Positions 51,573-61,526 of a DNA stretch of 64,000 nt are shown here, one piece after another; the first letter of the stretch is position 1, and every line of letters begins with the position of its first letter. The DNA comes from Tamlana sp. I1 (GTDB taxonomy: Bacteria > Bacteroidota > Bacteroidia > Flavobacteriales > Flavobacteriaceae), in contig NZ_JACLAF010000001.1 in assembly GCF_015355625.1 (NCBI RefSeq), positions 1 to 64,000 of the forward strand. Direction: 5' to 3'. Below the pieces are notes generated by a model. That model saw only the letters and a list, made by a program, of their open reading frames with translations, made no database searches and had not been told where the DNA came from. Position numbers and translations under genes: made by a program.

Positions 51573-53975
51573 TTATAAAATATAATTATCGGTAATTAGG
51601 TAATAGTTCGCGCCACTTCCATCGGTGTAAAACGTGGCATCTGCATTTAAAATGATTTGTTCTAAAACATCAATTTTTTCTCTTAAAGCTTTCATTGTTT
51701 TTGTGAAGTCTAAGTGTGATGTTCTTCGTTTTCTTTTAACATGTTTAATTTTCGTGTTTTTCAAATATTTGTCTTTTACGGGCAGCCCCGTTTTCATAAA
51801 GAATAAATCAGCGATGGCGTCACTTTTTCGCAGTGTTTTTCTGTGGATTTTTTTATTAATGCCCTTACTCGTTTTTCTGTAGTTTTTATACAATTGAACA
51901 CGATCTCGTCTTTTTGCAATTTTCCGTAATAACGGAATCAAAGATTTATAGGCTTCTACAAGTGTAACAAGTTCTTTTTTGCTCATTAAAAAAGCCGTAT
52001 TCGTTTTAAGGTTGTCTCGTGGTGCGTATATTTTATCCAGATAATATTTTTCATGCATATCATTTCTAGGCACTTCTCCCAATTGATTTGCATAATCAGG
52101 ATTTTCAAGAATTAAATCGGATATGGTTTTTGAGGGTTTACTTCGTAGAAAGCCTAATTTGCTAGCGTTGTATTCCAATGAATTAACCAACTCTGAATTA
52201 AATTTTAAGGAAGCACTTAAAACGCTAGAAATCGTCGTGTCGAGCGAGGTTGCTAACAAAGCTTTGTTGATTTTAGGAAATGCAATACCGCCTTGATAGC
52301 TGCTGTTTTTAGGGGCGTCGTATACGTAGATATTATCAACAGACGGAATATTGCTAAATACATTTTCGTTTTTTATTAAAGCGTTATCAACGATATAAGC
52401 TCTTATAAAATCAGCATGATGCTTGCTCACCCTGTTTAAAATGTCTTTGGATTGCAAAGTAAATTCTTGATGTTTATCGTTGGCTTTATTTTCTAATTGA
52501 TAAAAAATTAATCGTGACGATGTTTGAGCGAGCTTCGTGGTGATGCGTTTAACATCTGGCAAATTGAAAAACTTAGTTTCGCCAGCAACTAATATGATAT
52601 TGTTGGTAAAACTTTGTTGTGGTAATTCTTTTATGGCATTTTCAAAGCACTGCTGCAAGCCTTCGGTGTTGGGAATAGAAGTTGTTACCAAGCCGTTATC
52701 CATAAAAATATTATGAAGAAAATCTATCCAAGCCGAGAAGGATTTGCTTTTTGGAAATGCATAAAACTGCCCACAGCCGTATGAACTGGCACTAAAACTG
52801 ATTTCAAAATCATTATATTTTTTGTTGGTGCTGAGTAAAATCCAAATTTGTTGCAACGAACTCATTAGCTTAAGGTGTTTCTGCTTTAAGTCTGCATTGC
52901 AATCAAAAACATAATGGAAATTAATTATTTTATTCTCTTGTTTAATGAGTTCTAAATTTGCCAACAATACGTTTTCGCCATCAACATTTATAAGTTTGTT
53001 TCCAGAATGGTCCCAAACATCAAATGGTTGAACGACTTGCAGGGTATCATTTAATGTCACCTGATTTTTTCGATGTGCGCTAAGATCAAAGATAAGGTTG
53101 GCGCCTATGTCTTTTTTTTGCACATATTCAACCGATTTGTAGTCCTCATTTAAAAATCCAATAGAGTCCGCATCAGCAAGAGCATAAACCCTTTGTTGTC
53201 CAACTTTTTTCATGAAATCTTTAGGAATCCAACCCATTGTTCTAGTTGTAGAATCCTCAGGTTTCATATTGTCCAAGTTGGAGACCAACACCGCTTTTTC
53301 ATCAACACTGTGTTTATACAAATACACGAATTGATCTAGGTGCAATGCTTTAGTGTTTTTTGTTTGAAAATTTGGGTCTTTAAAAAGAAAAACACTATCG
53401 TTTTTTACATGGTTTTCAATGTTATAAAGTGTTTTTAAATCGTGTACTCCAACAACATATCTAATGGGTTTGTAGTTGTACGGACTTAATTTAGGATGCG
53501 CATATTCTAGGACAAAATCTTTATGAATCCAACCAATGTATTTAGCCGCTTTGTGTTTAGAGAAGGTGTATTTATCGCCATAGAAAAGTGAAAAAAGCCC
53601 TTTGGGCTTGCCTATAATATCGGGGTTTTTGGCCACCAATTCTAAATAATCATCTTTTTGATTAACGACATAATACGGGGTTAAAAACTGTTGTTTATCG
53701 CCTTCAATTTGAGCATAAGCACTAAAATAAACTTTATTATCAGCCCGATCTGAAAACACGGTGTAAAGTCCTTTGTCTTTTTTTTGCTTGATTTCTTTAT
53801 TAGAAATGGTTTCAAAGTTGAAACTGTGCTTTTCTAGTTTATCAATTTTAGAGTAGCGTCCTATTTGTGCTTCTAAAGTATAATTAAAGCGCGGTAAAGT
53901 GCTTAGTAGTAGCATTAAAAAGATACTAATCTTACGCCGTTGGTATGCTGGGGTACATGGTATAAGATGAATCAT
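51573..53975 (-). CDS. tssR: T6SSiii envelope protein TssR, 800 aa
   Basis: TssR is a large exported protein unique to the Bacteroidetes T6SS (subtype iii), thought to belong to the trans-envelope complex that replaces TssJLM. A signal-like segment (about 15-30, ISIFLMLLLSTLP after RRK) is followed by two SH3-like stretches ending GWIHKDFV (about 150) and GWIPKDFM (about 255). A central domain that looks von Willebrand A-like (INFHYVFDCNAD about 352; NNIILVAGETKFFN about 470) and a basic helical C-terminus come next. The first codons overlap the preceding PKD gene by four bases (ATGA), favouring this start. Confidence 0.8.
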   Translation of the reverse strand: MIHLIPCTPAYQRRKISIFLMLLLSTLPRFNYTLEAQIGRYSKIDKLEKHSFNFETISNKEIKQKKDKGLYTVFSDRADNKVYFSAYAQIEGDKQQFLTPYYVVNQKDDYLELVAKNPDIIGKPKGLFSLFYGDKYTFSKHKAAKYIGWIHKDFVLEYAHPKLSPYNYKPIRYVVGVHDLKTLYNIENHVKNDSVFLFKDPNFQTKNTKALHLDQFVYLYKHSVDEKAVLVSNLDNMKPEDSTTRTMGWIPKDFMKKVGQQRVYALADADSIGFLNEDYKSVEYVQKKDIGANLIFDLSAHRKNQVTLNDTLQVVQPFDVWDHSGNKLINVDGENVLLANLELIKQENKIINFHYVFDCNADLKQKHLKLMSSLQQIWILLSTNKKYNDFEISFSASSYGCGQFYAFPKSKSFSAWIDFLHNIFMDNGLVTTSIPNTEGLQQCFENAIKELPQQSFTNNIILVAGETKFFNLPDVKRITTKLAQTSSRLIFYQLENKANDKHQEFTLQSKDILNRVSKHHADFIRAYIVDNALIKNENVFSNIPSVDNIYVYDAPKNSSYQGGIAFPKINKALLATSLDTTISSVLSASLKFNSELVNSLEYNASKLGFLRSKPSKTISDLILENPDYANQLGEVPRNDMHEKYYLDKIYAPRDNLKTNTAFLMSKKELVTLVEAYKSLIPLLRKIAKRRDRVQLYKNYRKTSKGINKKIHRKTLRKSDAIADLFFMKTGLPVKDKYLKNTKIKHVKRKRRTSHLDFTKTMKALREKIDVLEQIILNADATFYTDGSGANYYLITDNYIL

Positions 53976-54916
53976 TTATTTATAATGCTTTGGGTGACTT
54001 GTATTTTTTTCAAACAATTAAAAGTATCAATGGCCACTTCGTTTATAACTACTGTTTTTGTGCCTTTTCCTTCTAAAAAATGCAAGCCTTGGCAATAGCT
54101 GTATAAATCATTATATCTAGCGCCATTAACGACCACAACCACATCATCAGCTTGGTTACACGTGTATCGGTTTTCTATATGTTTTAAGCTTTTGTAATAA
54201 TCGTTTGTGTTTTTGGTAGAAGCATCGGCTATAACTTGCAGATTAGTTTTAATATCTTCCTGCGCAAGCGATAAGGAATCTAAACGCCCAGATTCTTCAA
54301 TAGCTTCAAACAGTGGTAAAATTTTAATTTGATGGTAAACAGGATATTTAGATGTGTTTGTTTTTAGTTTAACATTATAAGTGCCTTCATTTTTATAAAC
54401 ATAAACCACTTGGCCTTCATAAGCATCGACAGTGCCAGACTCACCAAATTCCCAAAACCAAGATTCTACGCCTGGACTGTAAGATGAAAAAACGAGTTCT
54501 TCACCTACGTAACCCACATCTATACCATAAATTCTAGGAACAGAATCGATGGCTTTTTTCTTAGGAAGTGAAATGACTTCAATTAATTTCGAGACTTTGT
54601 ATTTGGAGTCGACCTCTAGGGTAACCATATATTTCCCTTTTTTCTTATAGCTGTAATTAATGTCGTGAGTACGCATTAATGTATCGCCATTCCCCAAATG
54701 CCAAATCATTTTTCGGTCACTGTAAGCATTACCATCGTTAACCAAAAACGCGAGTTCTTCATTAACTTCATAGTTGTAGTTTTTGTTAAAATCGGCTATG
54801 GTAAAATCGAGATTACTAATAGGCGTTTTAAAGGGCATTTTAATAGCGGTGATTAGGGCTATACTAATTAAAATGGCAAATAGAATTAGAACAAAAAGTC
54901 GTTTATTTAGCTTCAT
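53972..54916 (-). CDS. T6SSiii membrane-anchored PKD-domain protein (TssP/TssQ position), 314 aa
   Basis: One N-terminal membrane helix (about 7-25) is followed by two PKD-like domains, MIWHLGNGDTLMRTHDINYSYKKKGKYMVTLEV (about 69-101) and WFWEFGESGTVDAYEGQVVYVYKNEGTYNVKLKT (about 152-185). A helical C-terminal region with several Cys (RYTCNQADD, YSYCQGLHF, FNCLKK) completes it. No signal cleavage site or lipobox is seen, so it is likely anchored in the inner membrane with the bulk in the periplasm. It lies between the small membrane proteins and tssR, with 5- and -4-bp spacing. I believe it is one of TssP/TssQ but cannot say which. Confidence 0.7.
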   Translation of the reverse strand: MKLNKRLFVLILFAILISIALITAIKMPFKTPISNLDFTIADFNKNYNYEVNEELAFLVNDGNAYSDRKMIWHLGNGDTLMRTHDINYSYKKKGKYMVTLEVDSKYKVSKLIEVISLPKKKAIDSVPRIYGIDVGYVGEELVFSSYSPGVESWFWEFGESGTVDAYEGQVVYVYKNEGTYNVKLKTNTSKYPVYHQIKILPLFEAIEESGRLDSLSLAQEDIKTNLQVIADASTKNTNDYYKSLKHIENRYTCNQADDVVVVVNGARYNDLYSYCQGLHFLEGKGTKTVVINEVAIDTFNCLKKIQVTQSIINK

Positions 54917-54921
54917 AATGA

Positions 54922-55377
54922 TTAAATATTTGCTTTACATTCTTTAAGATTTTCAACAATGATTTTTTTGTTCTTGATTAATGAACTGTGTTCTTCGCGT
55001 GTATCAAAATAGATTTGTAAAATATTAGCAGCTTGAACACCAAAGAAGTATTTAGAATTCATTTTGTTTTCTTTGAAGATGGATCGGATACTGAAAATTT
55101 TTTGATTGATTTCATCTTGCTTTTGAACCTGATGAATATCAAAATCCATAGCGGTTACTTCTTCATGAATGGTTTTTATTTGCGTTGCATATTCGGTTTG
55201 TTTTTCTATGATAGTTTCATAGCTACTAATGGCTTCAAGGAGTTCGGTGTTATCCATAACCGGAACTCTTATAATGAATTTTGTTTGAAGAATGTACAAG
55301 AGCACCATTGATAAAATAAATAACAAGACGTATTTAATTTTTCTCCAAAATTTTTCGCTTAAATCTTCTATTTTCAT
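54922..55377 (-). CDS. Small T6SSiii membrane protein (TssO/TssP-like), 151 aa
   Basis: A short cytoplasmic start (MKIEDLSEKFWRKIK) is followed by one membrane helix (about 16-34) and a periplasmic helical, coiled-coil region (about 45-145) rich in Ile, Gln and Glu. The pattern repeats that of the upstream 163-aa gene: same size, same topology and a similar KQxxY/xxxI run after the helix. The two may be paralogous partners of the envelope complex. It is 5 bp upstream of the PKD gene. Confidence 0.65.
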   Translation of the reverse strand: MKIEDLSEKFWRKIKYVLLFILSMVLLYILQTKFIIRVPVMDNTELLEAISSYETIIEKQTEYATQIKTIHEEVTAMDFDIHQVQKQDEINQKIFSIRSIFKENKMNSKYFFGVQAANILQIYFDTREEHSSLIKNKKIIVENLKECKANI

Positions 55378-55409
55378 TTACTGTTTTTTATCTCTAAATT
55401 GAATTCTGT

Positions 55410-55901
55410 TTATTTTTTACCACCATCTTCGCGGTATTTTTCACGACATTTTTCTAATAATTCTTTGTCGTAGATGTATTCTTCAGATTCGTTTTCATAA
55501 TCATCAATAATAGCTTGAATGGATTTTATTTGAAATAAAAGCTCATTGTATAACTGAAATTGATTGGTTGTGATGGATGCGGTATTGGCGATTTCATTTT
55601 CAATATTTATTCTAAGCTGAGAGATTAAACTTTGAAATTGTTTATGCTCGCCCAAGGTTCTTTTTTTGTTTTTTAGCTTATAGACTAATTTGGTAATTTC
55701 ATCTATTGAAAAAGTAATGTTTGCTTGTTTTTCAAAAACCGAATTGTATTCCGCATGCTTACTTTCTAAAACACTTATGCCTTGTTTTCCGGCATAAAGG
55801 GCGAAAAAACTACTGCAAAATATAACCACAAGCGTGATTGAAAAAACCACGGCAAATTGCAGTTGAGCCGCGACTCTTTTTTTATGATTTAATGGCTTCA
55901 C
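55410..55901 (-). CDS. tssO: T6SSiii membrane protein TssO, 163 aa
   Basis: The start MKPLNHKKRVAAQLQFAVVF matches what I remember of TssO, a Bacteroidetes-specific T6SS protein: a basic cytoplasmic N-terminus, one membrane helix (about 17-37) and a periplasmic coiled coil of about 120 residues. It sits next to tssK, as in other T6SSiii clusters, with a 58-bp gap, and is followed 32 bp later by a protein of the same build. Proteins TssN-TssR replace the TssJLM membrane complex in this subtype. Confidence 0.75.
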   Translation of the reverse strand: MKPLNHKKRVAAQLQFAVVFSITLVVIFCSSFFALYAGKQGISVLESKHAEYNSVFEKQANITFSIDEITKLVYKLKNKKRTLGEHKQFQSLISQLRINIENEIANTASITTNQFQLYNELLFQIKSIQAIIDDYENESEEYIYDKELLEKCREKYREDGGKK

Positions 55902-55959
55902 TTAATAGATGTTATGGATTGGTAGATTGCTTTAATTTTGAGGGATTGCTATCAAAGTT

Positions 55960-57111
55960 TTAATCGATTATCGACCACGAATTATTTTTTGATAAGGGTT
56001 TTATGGTATGGCTTTCTTCACTAATTACAATATTATCTTTGCGCTGCCCGATGTATTCCAAATCACTTAATCGTTTCCATAATTTTTCTAATACACTCAT
56101 AAAATAGTCTACTTTATTAAGGGTGTCATTAATATCTTGGTGGTTGTACTTAATCGCGATTACATCGCCTAAAGTGGCTTCGAAAACCGATGGCTTAACA
56201 TCGATCCACTCGTAGTAATATTGAAGTAGTTTTTCTTTTTCATGGTCTTCCATAATGGCTAATTCATTCAGTAAATAATTCGCTAAAACCGATATTTTCT
56301 GACCGATATAAATTGGCGATTGTTCTTCGCCAATTTGGTTAAATTCATAGCTATGCTGACTCACAAAATCTAGAATTTTGTTGCTTAATAAAAAGGTGTT
56401 TCGCACAAGGGCATTACTTTGCCATTTGTCTTTATTTTTCTTGTTAATAAGCACTGAATAATTGCGTAATCTCAGCAGTATTTGGGCAATTTTTTTATAA
56501 AATCCGTGCAGTGTTTTATGATAGATAATACGAGCCACAGGCGGTGTGTAGTCATGGTCTATAATAAAGCTGCCATCGCGCCATTCTACTTTGCCTACCA
56601 GTAAGAAATGTTTTTCTAGAAAATTACTATTGAATTGACTTTTAGATATAATTTCGAAATGCACCTTAGGAAGCACGTAGGGGTGATGCAGGGGTGTAAC
56701 CTCTGGGTCTGGTTCGCCAACAGGTACTAAATCAAAAGGATTAACAGTAACAATTAAATAAAATTGAAGATTATTATTTGTGTCTATATCCTTCGATTTA
56801 ATTGTGGCTGTTGGTACTTCGCCGCCATACATTTCGGTACTAAAATCTATTTTACATCCGCCTATAGTTAGGGCAGTACAACTGTGTAATTCTAGAACTA
56901 AGCGTTCTTCGGTATGGGTTTTGGTTTCAATCTCTAATGCGGAAAGCGCTCCTTTTTTTGCTTTTAATAAACCATAATCATAACTATGGATGTTTGTTTC
57001 TACGGCATCTCTTAGTGCGTTAACCGAATTAAAATAACTTTCGGTGAAATGATCTTTATTTATTTTTACGCCGTCTGTCCAATTGACTGCGTAATGGTTG
57101 TTGTTTTTCAT
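55960..57111 (-). CDS. tssK: T6SS baseplate subunit TssK, 383 aa
   Basis: TssK links the baseplate wedge (TssF-TssG) to the membrane complex. With the ATG at 57111 the protein begins MKNNNHYAVNWTDGVKINKDHF, which matches the W-x-x-G-x-x-x-x-x-x-HF start of TssK. The N-terminal shell domain (to about 190), central helical bundle (about 195-310) and C-terminal head are in the normal order. ALxIGGCKIDF and LHHPYVLPKVHFEII are typical beta segments. The frame extends 10 codons upstream, but the shorter start fits better. It lies between tssN (110-bp gap) and tssO. Confidence 0.88.
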   Translation of the reverse strand: MKNNNHYAVNWTDGVKINKDHFTESYFNSVNALRDAVETNIHSYDYGLLKAKKGALSALEIETKTHTEERLVLELHSCTALTIGGCKIDFSTEMYGGEVPTATIKSKDIDTNNNLQFYLIVTVNPFDLVPVGEPDPEVTPLHHPYVLPKVHFEIISKSQFNSNFLEKHFLLVGKVEWRDGSFIIDHDYTPPVARIIYHKTLHGFYKKIAQILLRLRNYSVLINKKNKDKWQSNALVRNTFLLSNKILDFVSQHSYEFNQIGEEQSPIYIGQKISVLANYLLNELAIMEDHEKEKLLQYYYEWIDVKPSVFEATLGDVIAIKYNHQDINDTLNKVDYFMSVLEKLWKRLSDLEYIGQRKDNIVISEESHTIKPLSKNNSWSIID

Positions 57112-57221
57112 AGTACTGATAATTCTATTTTTAACCTTCATGTGCTTCTAGTTTAAAACTGTAGAATTTCATGAAGTTTGTTTTATGTTTTAGTTGATGC
57201 TAGCAGTTCGTTTTTCAACTC

Positions 57222-58097
57222 TTAATCTTCTTGACCTTGAGAAACACGACGCACATACAACACTTTCTTGTTTTTTATTTTATTATGAATAACATCTTCA
57301 TCAAAATCGAGCATTCTTGTAAAAATGGGAATAGGCAGCCATTTGTTGGTGTATAAAATCCAACCATAAGCCCCGTTTTCGTCTTCTAACTCTATAATGT
57401 TATTAGGAAAACGTATGTTTTGATCGCTTACAAAACGGTTAAACCATCGGCCAAGCGTAACATCTTCAGGAAGTTTTACCGAAAAGGAAGAATATTCTAA
57501 GGCATTAGAAGCACGTTTTATTTTTACGGTGACTTGCATTAATCTAAAGGTGTCTACATTATTCCAGTATTCCTCGTCGTTTGCATCGGTATCCATAATC
57601 CAAAGTTTGTAAAACGGACTCGGGATTTTTAAAAACAAGGCTCTTGAAAACACATAAAAAGGAGGGACTAAAAACCAAAATATAGAAAGCGTCGCCCAAA
57701 TGGCGTAACCCAAAGGATTTACCCAAGAAAACACTAAATAGTAAATCCACGCAGCTAAAATAACGGTAATGAGTAAACCAAGTAGGACGAGCCATTTGTT
57801 GTCTTTAAAACCGATACTCTCGAAAGCTTTAGATCGAGAAAACCAATTAAAAAGAGCTCCTATAGCTAGATAGTAGCCTATGGAGATTAATAAACCACCC
57901 CAAATAAATTCATATTTAAGCCATCCCAATAAACTTGGTAATGCCAGTATTATAGATAAAAGCAGGATAAAAACAACGAGCTTTTTTAATTTAAGTACCG
58001 CTTTTCCTTTAGCAATAGTGCTAAGTAAAAATCCCGCGGCAATGAGTAGGAGTGGGGCCAATAAATATTTTAAAAAAAACAATAATAATACATTCAT
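57222..58097 (-). CDS. tssN: T6SSiii inner-membrane protein TssN, 291 aa
   Basis: TssN is a Bacteroidetes-specific T6SS protein, probably the core of the inner-membrane complex. Five membrane segments are visible in the first 155 residues (about 5-25, 38-55, 64-85, 104-124, 130-153). A cytoplasmic domain follows: FYKLWIMDTDANDEEYWNNVD (about 162-182), RLMQVTVKIKRA and VTLGRWFNRFVSDQ, ending VLYVRRVSQGQED. That mix of an N-terminal membrane half and a soluble C-terminal half is the known TssN layout. It is preceded by tssG (18-bp gap). Confidence 0.8.
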   Translation of the reverse strand: MNVLLLFFLKYLLAPLLLIAAGFLLSTIAKGKAVLKLKKLVVFILLLSIILALPSLLGWLKYEFIWGGLLISIGYYLAIGALFNWFSRSKAFESIGFKDNKWLVLLGLLITVILAAWIYYLVFSWVNPLGYAIWATLSIFWFLVPPFYVFSRALFLKIPSPFYKLWIMDTDANDEEYWNNVDTFRLMQVTVKIKRASNALEYSSFSVKLPEDVTLGRWFNRFVSDQNIRFPNNIIELEDENGAYGWILYTNKWLPIPIFTRMLDFDEDVIHNKIKNKKVLYVRRVSQGQED

Positions 58098-58115
58098 AAA
58101 AGGGATGTTGTAGGT

Positions 58116-59078
58116 TTAAGCGCTTGTTTTTAAGGTGTTTGTTTTATTTGTGTTTTGTGTTGAAAGTAGCCTTGTGTTATAACCTAATGATGTTGTGCCA
58201 AGTTCAAATCCATTGGTTTTAGGAAATTGATATGCAACCTTTACCGCTCGATTAGCGCTTATGAAAAACGCTAATATTTTTTCGATAATTTCTCGGTGTT
58301 TTTCTAAGGTTTTATAGTCTAATGATTCTTCAAGTAATAAGGTGGCATAAATATCATCTTGCTCACTAGTTACTGGGCCTTGTGTTCCAAGATTATAGCC
58401 TAAAACACCTTGTCCTAAAACTTCAAAAGGACTTTCTTCTAAAACACAAGGTTTGTATTCTAAAAGCACATCAAAACCTAAAATAGATCGGAATAAGGTT
58501 TCTAATTCAGGTAGGTTTTCTTTTAATTGTTCAGAATTACAAAGGTTTAAAAACAGTTTGTAAAGCTGTTCTTTACTAAGCGGAATGTCTTTTTTAATAA
58601 TCGCTGTTGCAAAAGCGAATAAGTTTTGCTTGGCGTAATCATCAGTGAAAATATTAATATACCGATTAGTAAGCTTTAGTTTTTCATCAAATAAGGCCGT
58701 GTCGAAAGGCGTAAAGAAATGGAGATTTTCTTCTTCTTTTTTCCTGTTTTCACGCATGGCTTCTACAACCTCGCGATTACTCATGGAAGCATTACTAATA
58801 ACTAACGGATGAAAAATAATTTCGGGTAATTGATGATAAATGCTATTACGACTTAAATGAATAAATATATTATCCTGTTGTAATTGCATGCTTTGCGGCG
58901 TGTAACTGGTAATATCGAGCACGTCTTTGGAAAAAGCTCTGGAATTCATGCCGTGATTTTTAATCCAAAAATCTTTACCATTAGTATTGCCTAGCACAAA
59001 TTTTAATTCTTCATAGAATACCTCTGCTTTAAAAGCGGTAATCTCACTTTTTCTAATGTCGTTTAAATCTGTAAACAT
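58116..59078 (-). CDS. tssG: T6SS baseplate subunit TssG, 320 aa
   Basis: TssG joins two TssF copies in the baseplate wedge. Segments expected for the Bacteroidetes type are the FKAEVFYEELKFVLGN start, the central SILGFDVLLEYKPCVLEESPFEVLGQGVLGYNLGTQ (about 212-247), and FELGTTSLGYNTRL (about 295-308) at the C-terminus, as I recall it. The protein is cytoplasmic, without membrane segments. It starts 4 bp after clpV, consistent with tight co-translation, and precedes tssN. The sequence is divergent from proteobacterial TssG and identification depends partly on neighbours. Confidence 0.8.
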   Translation of the reverse strand: MFTDLNDIRKSEITAFKAEVFYEELKFVLGNTNGKDFWIKNHGMNSRAFSKDVLDITSYTPQSMQLQQDNIFIHLSRNSIYHQLPEIIFHPLVISNASMSNREVVEAMRENRKKEEENLHFFTPFDTALFDEKLKLTNRYINIFTDDYAKQNLFAFATAIIKKDIPLSKEQLYKLFLNLCNSEQLKENLPELETLFRSILGFDVLLEYKPCVLEESPFEVLGQGVLGYNLGTQGPVTSEQDDIYATLLLEESLDYKTLEKHREIIEKILAFFISANRAVKVAYQFPKTNGFELGTTSLGYNTRLLSTQNTNKTNTLKTSA

Positions 59079-59082
59079 TGGC

Positions 59083-61521
59083 TTATTGTTTTTCCCAGAT
59101 TAAATTTTCATCCTTATAATCTACAAGCACATGATCGCCTGAAATCACACTTTCTGAAACAATCATTCTAGAGATGGCCTTCTTTAGGTAAGAACGAATG
59201 ACGCCTGAAATTGGTCGTGCACCATAAGTTTTTGAATAGCCTTTATCAGCGAGATGTTTTGTAGCTTCTTCAGATAATGTGAGTGAAATATTTTTTTGCT
59301 TTTCTAATTGCTGTTGAAGGTTTTTAAACTGAAGCTCAAATATAAGTTGTGCAATTTCTGCATTAATTGGAGCAAAAGGTACCACTTCGGTAATACGACC
59401 TAAAAATTCTGGTCTAAAATGAGCGCTCATCACATCGATTAACTGGTTGGATGCAGGGATTTTATCTGCTTGAAATTGTTCGGAAATCCATGCGCTCCCA
59501 ATATTAGAAGTGAAAATAATTATCGCATTTGAAAAATCGCCCTCGCGTCCTAATTTATCGTGAATCACGCCTTCATCCATAATTTGTAGAAACACATCAT
59601 AAACAGAGCTATGCGCTTTTTCTATTTCATCAAAAAGAATAATGGAATAGGGTTTTTCTCTAATTTTATTAACCAACATACCGCCTTCTTCATAGCCCAC
59701 ATAGCCAGGAGGCGCACCGTATAATAAAGCTGCAGAATGTTCTTCTTTAAACTCCGACATATCAAAACGGACCATGGCGTTTTCATCATCAAAAAGTAAA
59801 CCAGCAAGCGATTTTGTGAGTTCTGTTTTTCCTGTTCCGGTAGGGCCTAAAAAGAAAAATGAGCCTATAGGTTGTTTCGGATTACTTAAACCACTTCTTG
59901 ATTCTATAATGGCATCCGATAAGGTTGTAATGGCATGATTTTGACCTTTTACGCGTTGTTGTAAACGGGTTTCAATATTAAGAAGCCGCTCTTTTTCTTC
60001 AGACTGAATTTTCCCTATTGGAATTCCTGTCATGCTTGCCACTAAAGCCGAAACTTCGTGTGCAGTTACTTCTTTTATAGGTTTTAGGGCGATGTTTTTA
60101 GCTTCTTTTAAATAGTCGGTTAGCTTTAAGATGAGTGCTTCTTCATATTCAATGTCTAAAATATTATACTTGGTCGCGATGTTGTTTAATACCACAGGAC
60201 TGATTCTATCGGTGGCCAAACGGAATAAAAATTTTAGCTCTGAAACCGATTTTTTTTCACCTAACTTAATAGATTTTAGCTGAGTTTCTATAGCTTCAAT
60301 TTCTTTTAAAGCGTTGGTGTTACTCATGTAAACCGCAGCTAGGGTTCGGTCTAACAAATCAATCGCGCCGTAGGGTAGCTTATTTTTTTTAAAATACCGT
60401 TTGGAATAAATTACCGATTCTGTAATGGCTTCTTCAGCAATTTTTAATTGGTAATAAGCCGTGAGTTTGTATTTATGGTTTTCTAAGCATTTTAATAAGA
60501 CCAATGGCTCTAATTCCTCCAACTGTATAACCTCCAATTTTCTATTTATAGAATGCTTTTCGATGGTTTTTCGGTAGGCATCAGGATTAATAGTGGCTAT
60601 AAGATTGACTTTACCTTCATTAAGTTGTGCTGAAATTAAGTTTGTAACGGTTCCAGAGTTGCCTTGAGCTCCTTCCGTTAGAATTTGGATGTCATCAATA
60701 ATAAGTAAACTGTTTTCTAACTTTTCAATTTTATCGAAAATAGCACTCAGCTTTTTAGATACTTCATTTTCATTAGCACTATTTGCCAATAATTTTGAGG
60801 CGTTTAGCCCTATAATTTGTTTTTCGGCTAATAAGGGATTTGTAGATTCGGCGATGTGTTTAATTAAACCTTTTACAATGCCAGTTTTTCCAACGCCAGA
60901 GTCGCCAACCAAAAGAATGCCTCGGTTTTCTTGGCGTTCTAAACTTTCTAAAATGCTTCGAATTTCCTTATCGCGGCCTAAAATTAAAGCGCCTTCATCA
61001 CAGTTTTTTTGATTGATGAGGTTGGTGCAATGGGGGATAGACTGCAATAATTCGGCATGTTCGTTATCGGTAAGTTGTTTTGTTGCATGGGTTGGCGATT
61101 CATAAAGTTTATAGAATTCGTCTTCAGTCACCGAAATGGTTTCCAACTGTTTGTCGTTGTAAACCACGCCTTTTCTTATAATAGCCGTAAACATGCAAAC
61201 CCCATCAATGTAATCGGTGCCCAGTCGTAGTTTGGAGCGTTCGGATTCTTCAAAAACCTTTTCTATTTCAACATCAGGCATCGGTTCTCCGGTTTCACCA
61301 TCTTGAGATTCATACATTTCTTTTCGCATCTCAAACCACTCTTTAAGGTAGTCTGTGTCTTTGCCCATGCTAGACAAAATATCGCTTACACCTGTAGTTT
61401 CCATGAGTAAGGACAAAGCCAAGTGTGCTACACCGTAGGTGGCATGTTTGTCTTTTGAAGCAAAAGATATTGCTAATCTTACAGCAGATACTAAACTGGG
61501 GCTGAAATTATTTTCAATCAT
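59083..61521 (-). CDS. tssH: T6SS sheath-disassembly AAA+ ATPase TssH (ClpV-like), 812 aa
   Basis: ClpV unfolds contracted TssB/TssC sheath so it can be recycled. The Clp N-terminal repeat region (about 5-145) is followed by AAA module 1 with Walker A GDSGVGKT (about 203-210) and LLIIDDIQIL. A middle domain and AAA module 2 follow, with Walker A GPTGTGKTE (about 555-563), SEFKEEHSAALLYGAPPGYVGYEEGG and FDEIEKAH. Both modules keep the P-loop. At 812 residues it is about 50 shorter than ClpB, with a shortened M-domain. Its position between tssF and tssG argues for TssH rather than ClpB. Confidence 0.93.
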   Translation of the reverse strand: MIENNFSPSLVSAVRLAISFASKDKHATYGVAHLALSLLMETTGVSDILSSMGKDTDYLKEWFEMRKEMYESQDGETGEPMPDVEIEKVFEESERSKLRLGTDYIDGVCMFTAIIRKGVVYNDKQLETISVTEDEFYKLYESPTHATKQLTDNEHAELLQSIPHCTNLINQKNCDEGALILGRDKEIRSILESLERQENRGILLVGDSGVGKTGIVKGLIKHIAESTNPLLAEKQIIGLNASKLLANSANENEVSKKLSAIFDKIEKLENSLLIIDDIQILTEGAQGNSGTVTNLISAQLNEGKVNLIATINPDAYRKTIEKHSINRKLEVIQLEELEPLVLLKCLENHKYKLTAYYQLKIAEEAITESVIYSKRYFKKNKLPYGAIDLLDRTLAAVYMSNTNALKEIEAIETQLKSIKLGEKKSVSELKFLFRLATDRISPVVLNNIATKYNILDIEYEEALILKLTDYLKEAKNIALKPIKEVTAHEVSALVASMTGIPIGKIQSEEKERLLNIETRLQQRVKGQNHAITTLSDAIIESRSGLSNPKQPIGSFFFLGPTGTGKTELTKSLAGLLFDDENAMVRFDMSEFKEEHSAALLYGAPPGYVGYEEGGMLVNKIREKPYSIILFDEIEKAHSSVYDVFLQIMDEGVIHDKLGREGDFSNAIIIFTSNIGSAWISEQFQADKIPASNQLIDVMSAHFRPEFLGRITEVVPFAPINAEIAQLIFELQFKNLQQQLEKQKNISLTLSEEATKHLADKGYSKTYGARPISGVIRSYLKKAISRMIVSESVISGDHVLVDYKDENLIWEKQ

Positions 61522-61526
61522 TAATC

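Noticed and set aside
59083-61521. Calling this gene clpB (heat-shock disaggregase)
   Set aside because: It is inside the tss operon between tssF and tssG and has a shortened middle domain, so TssH fits better.
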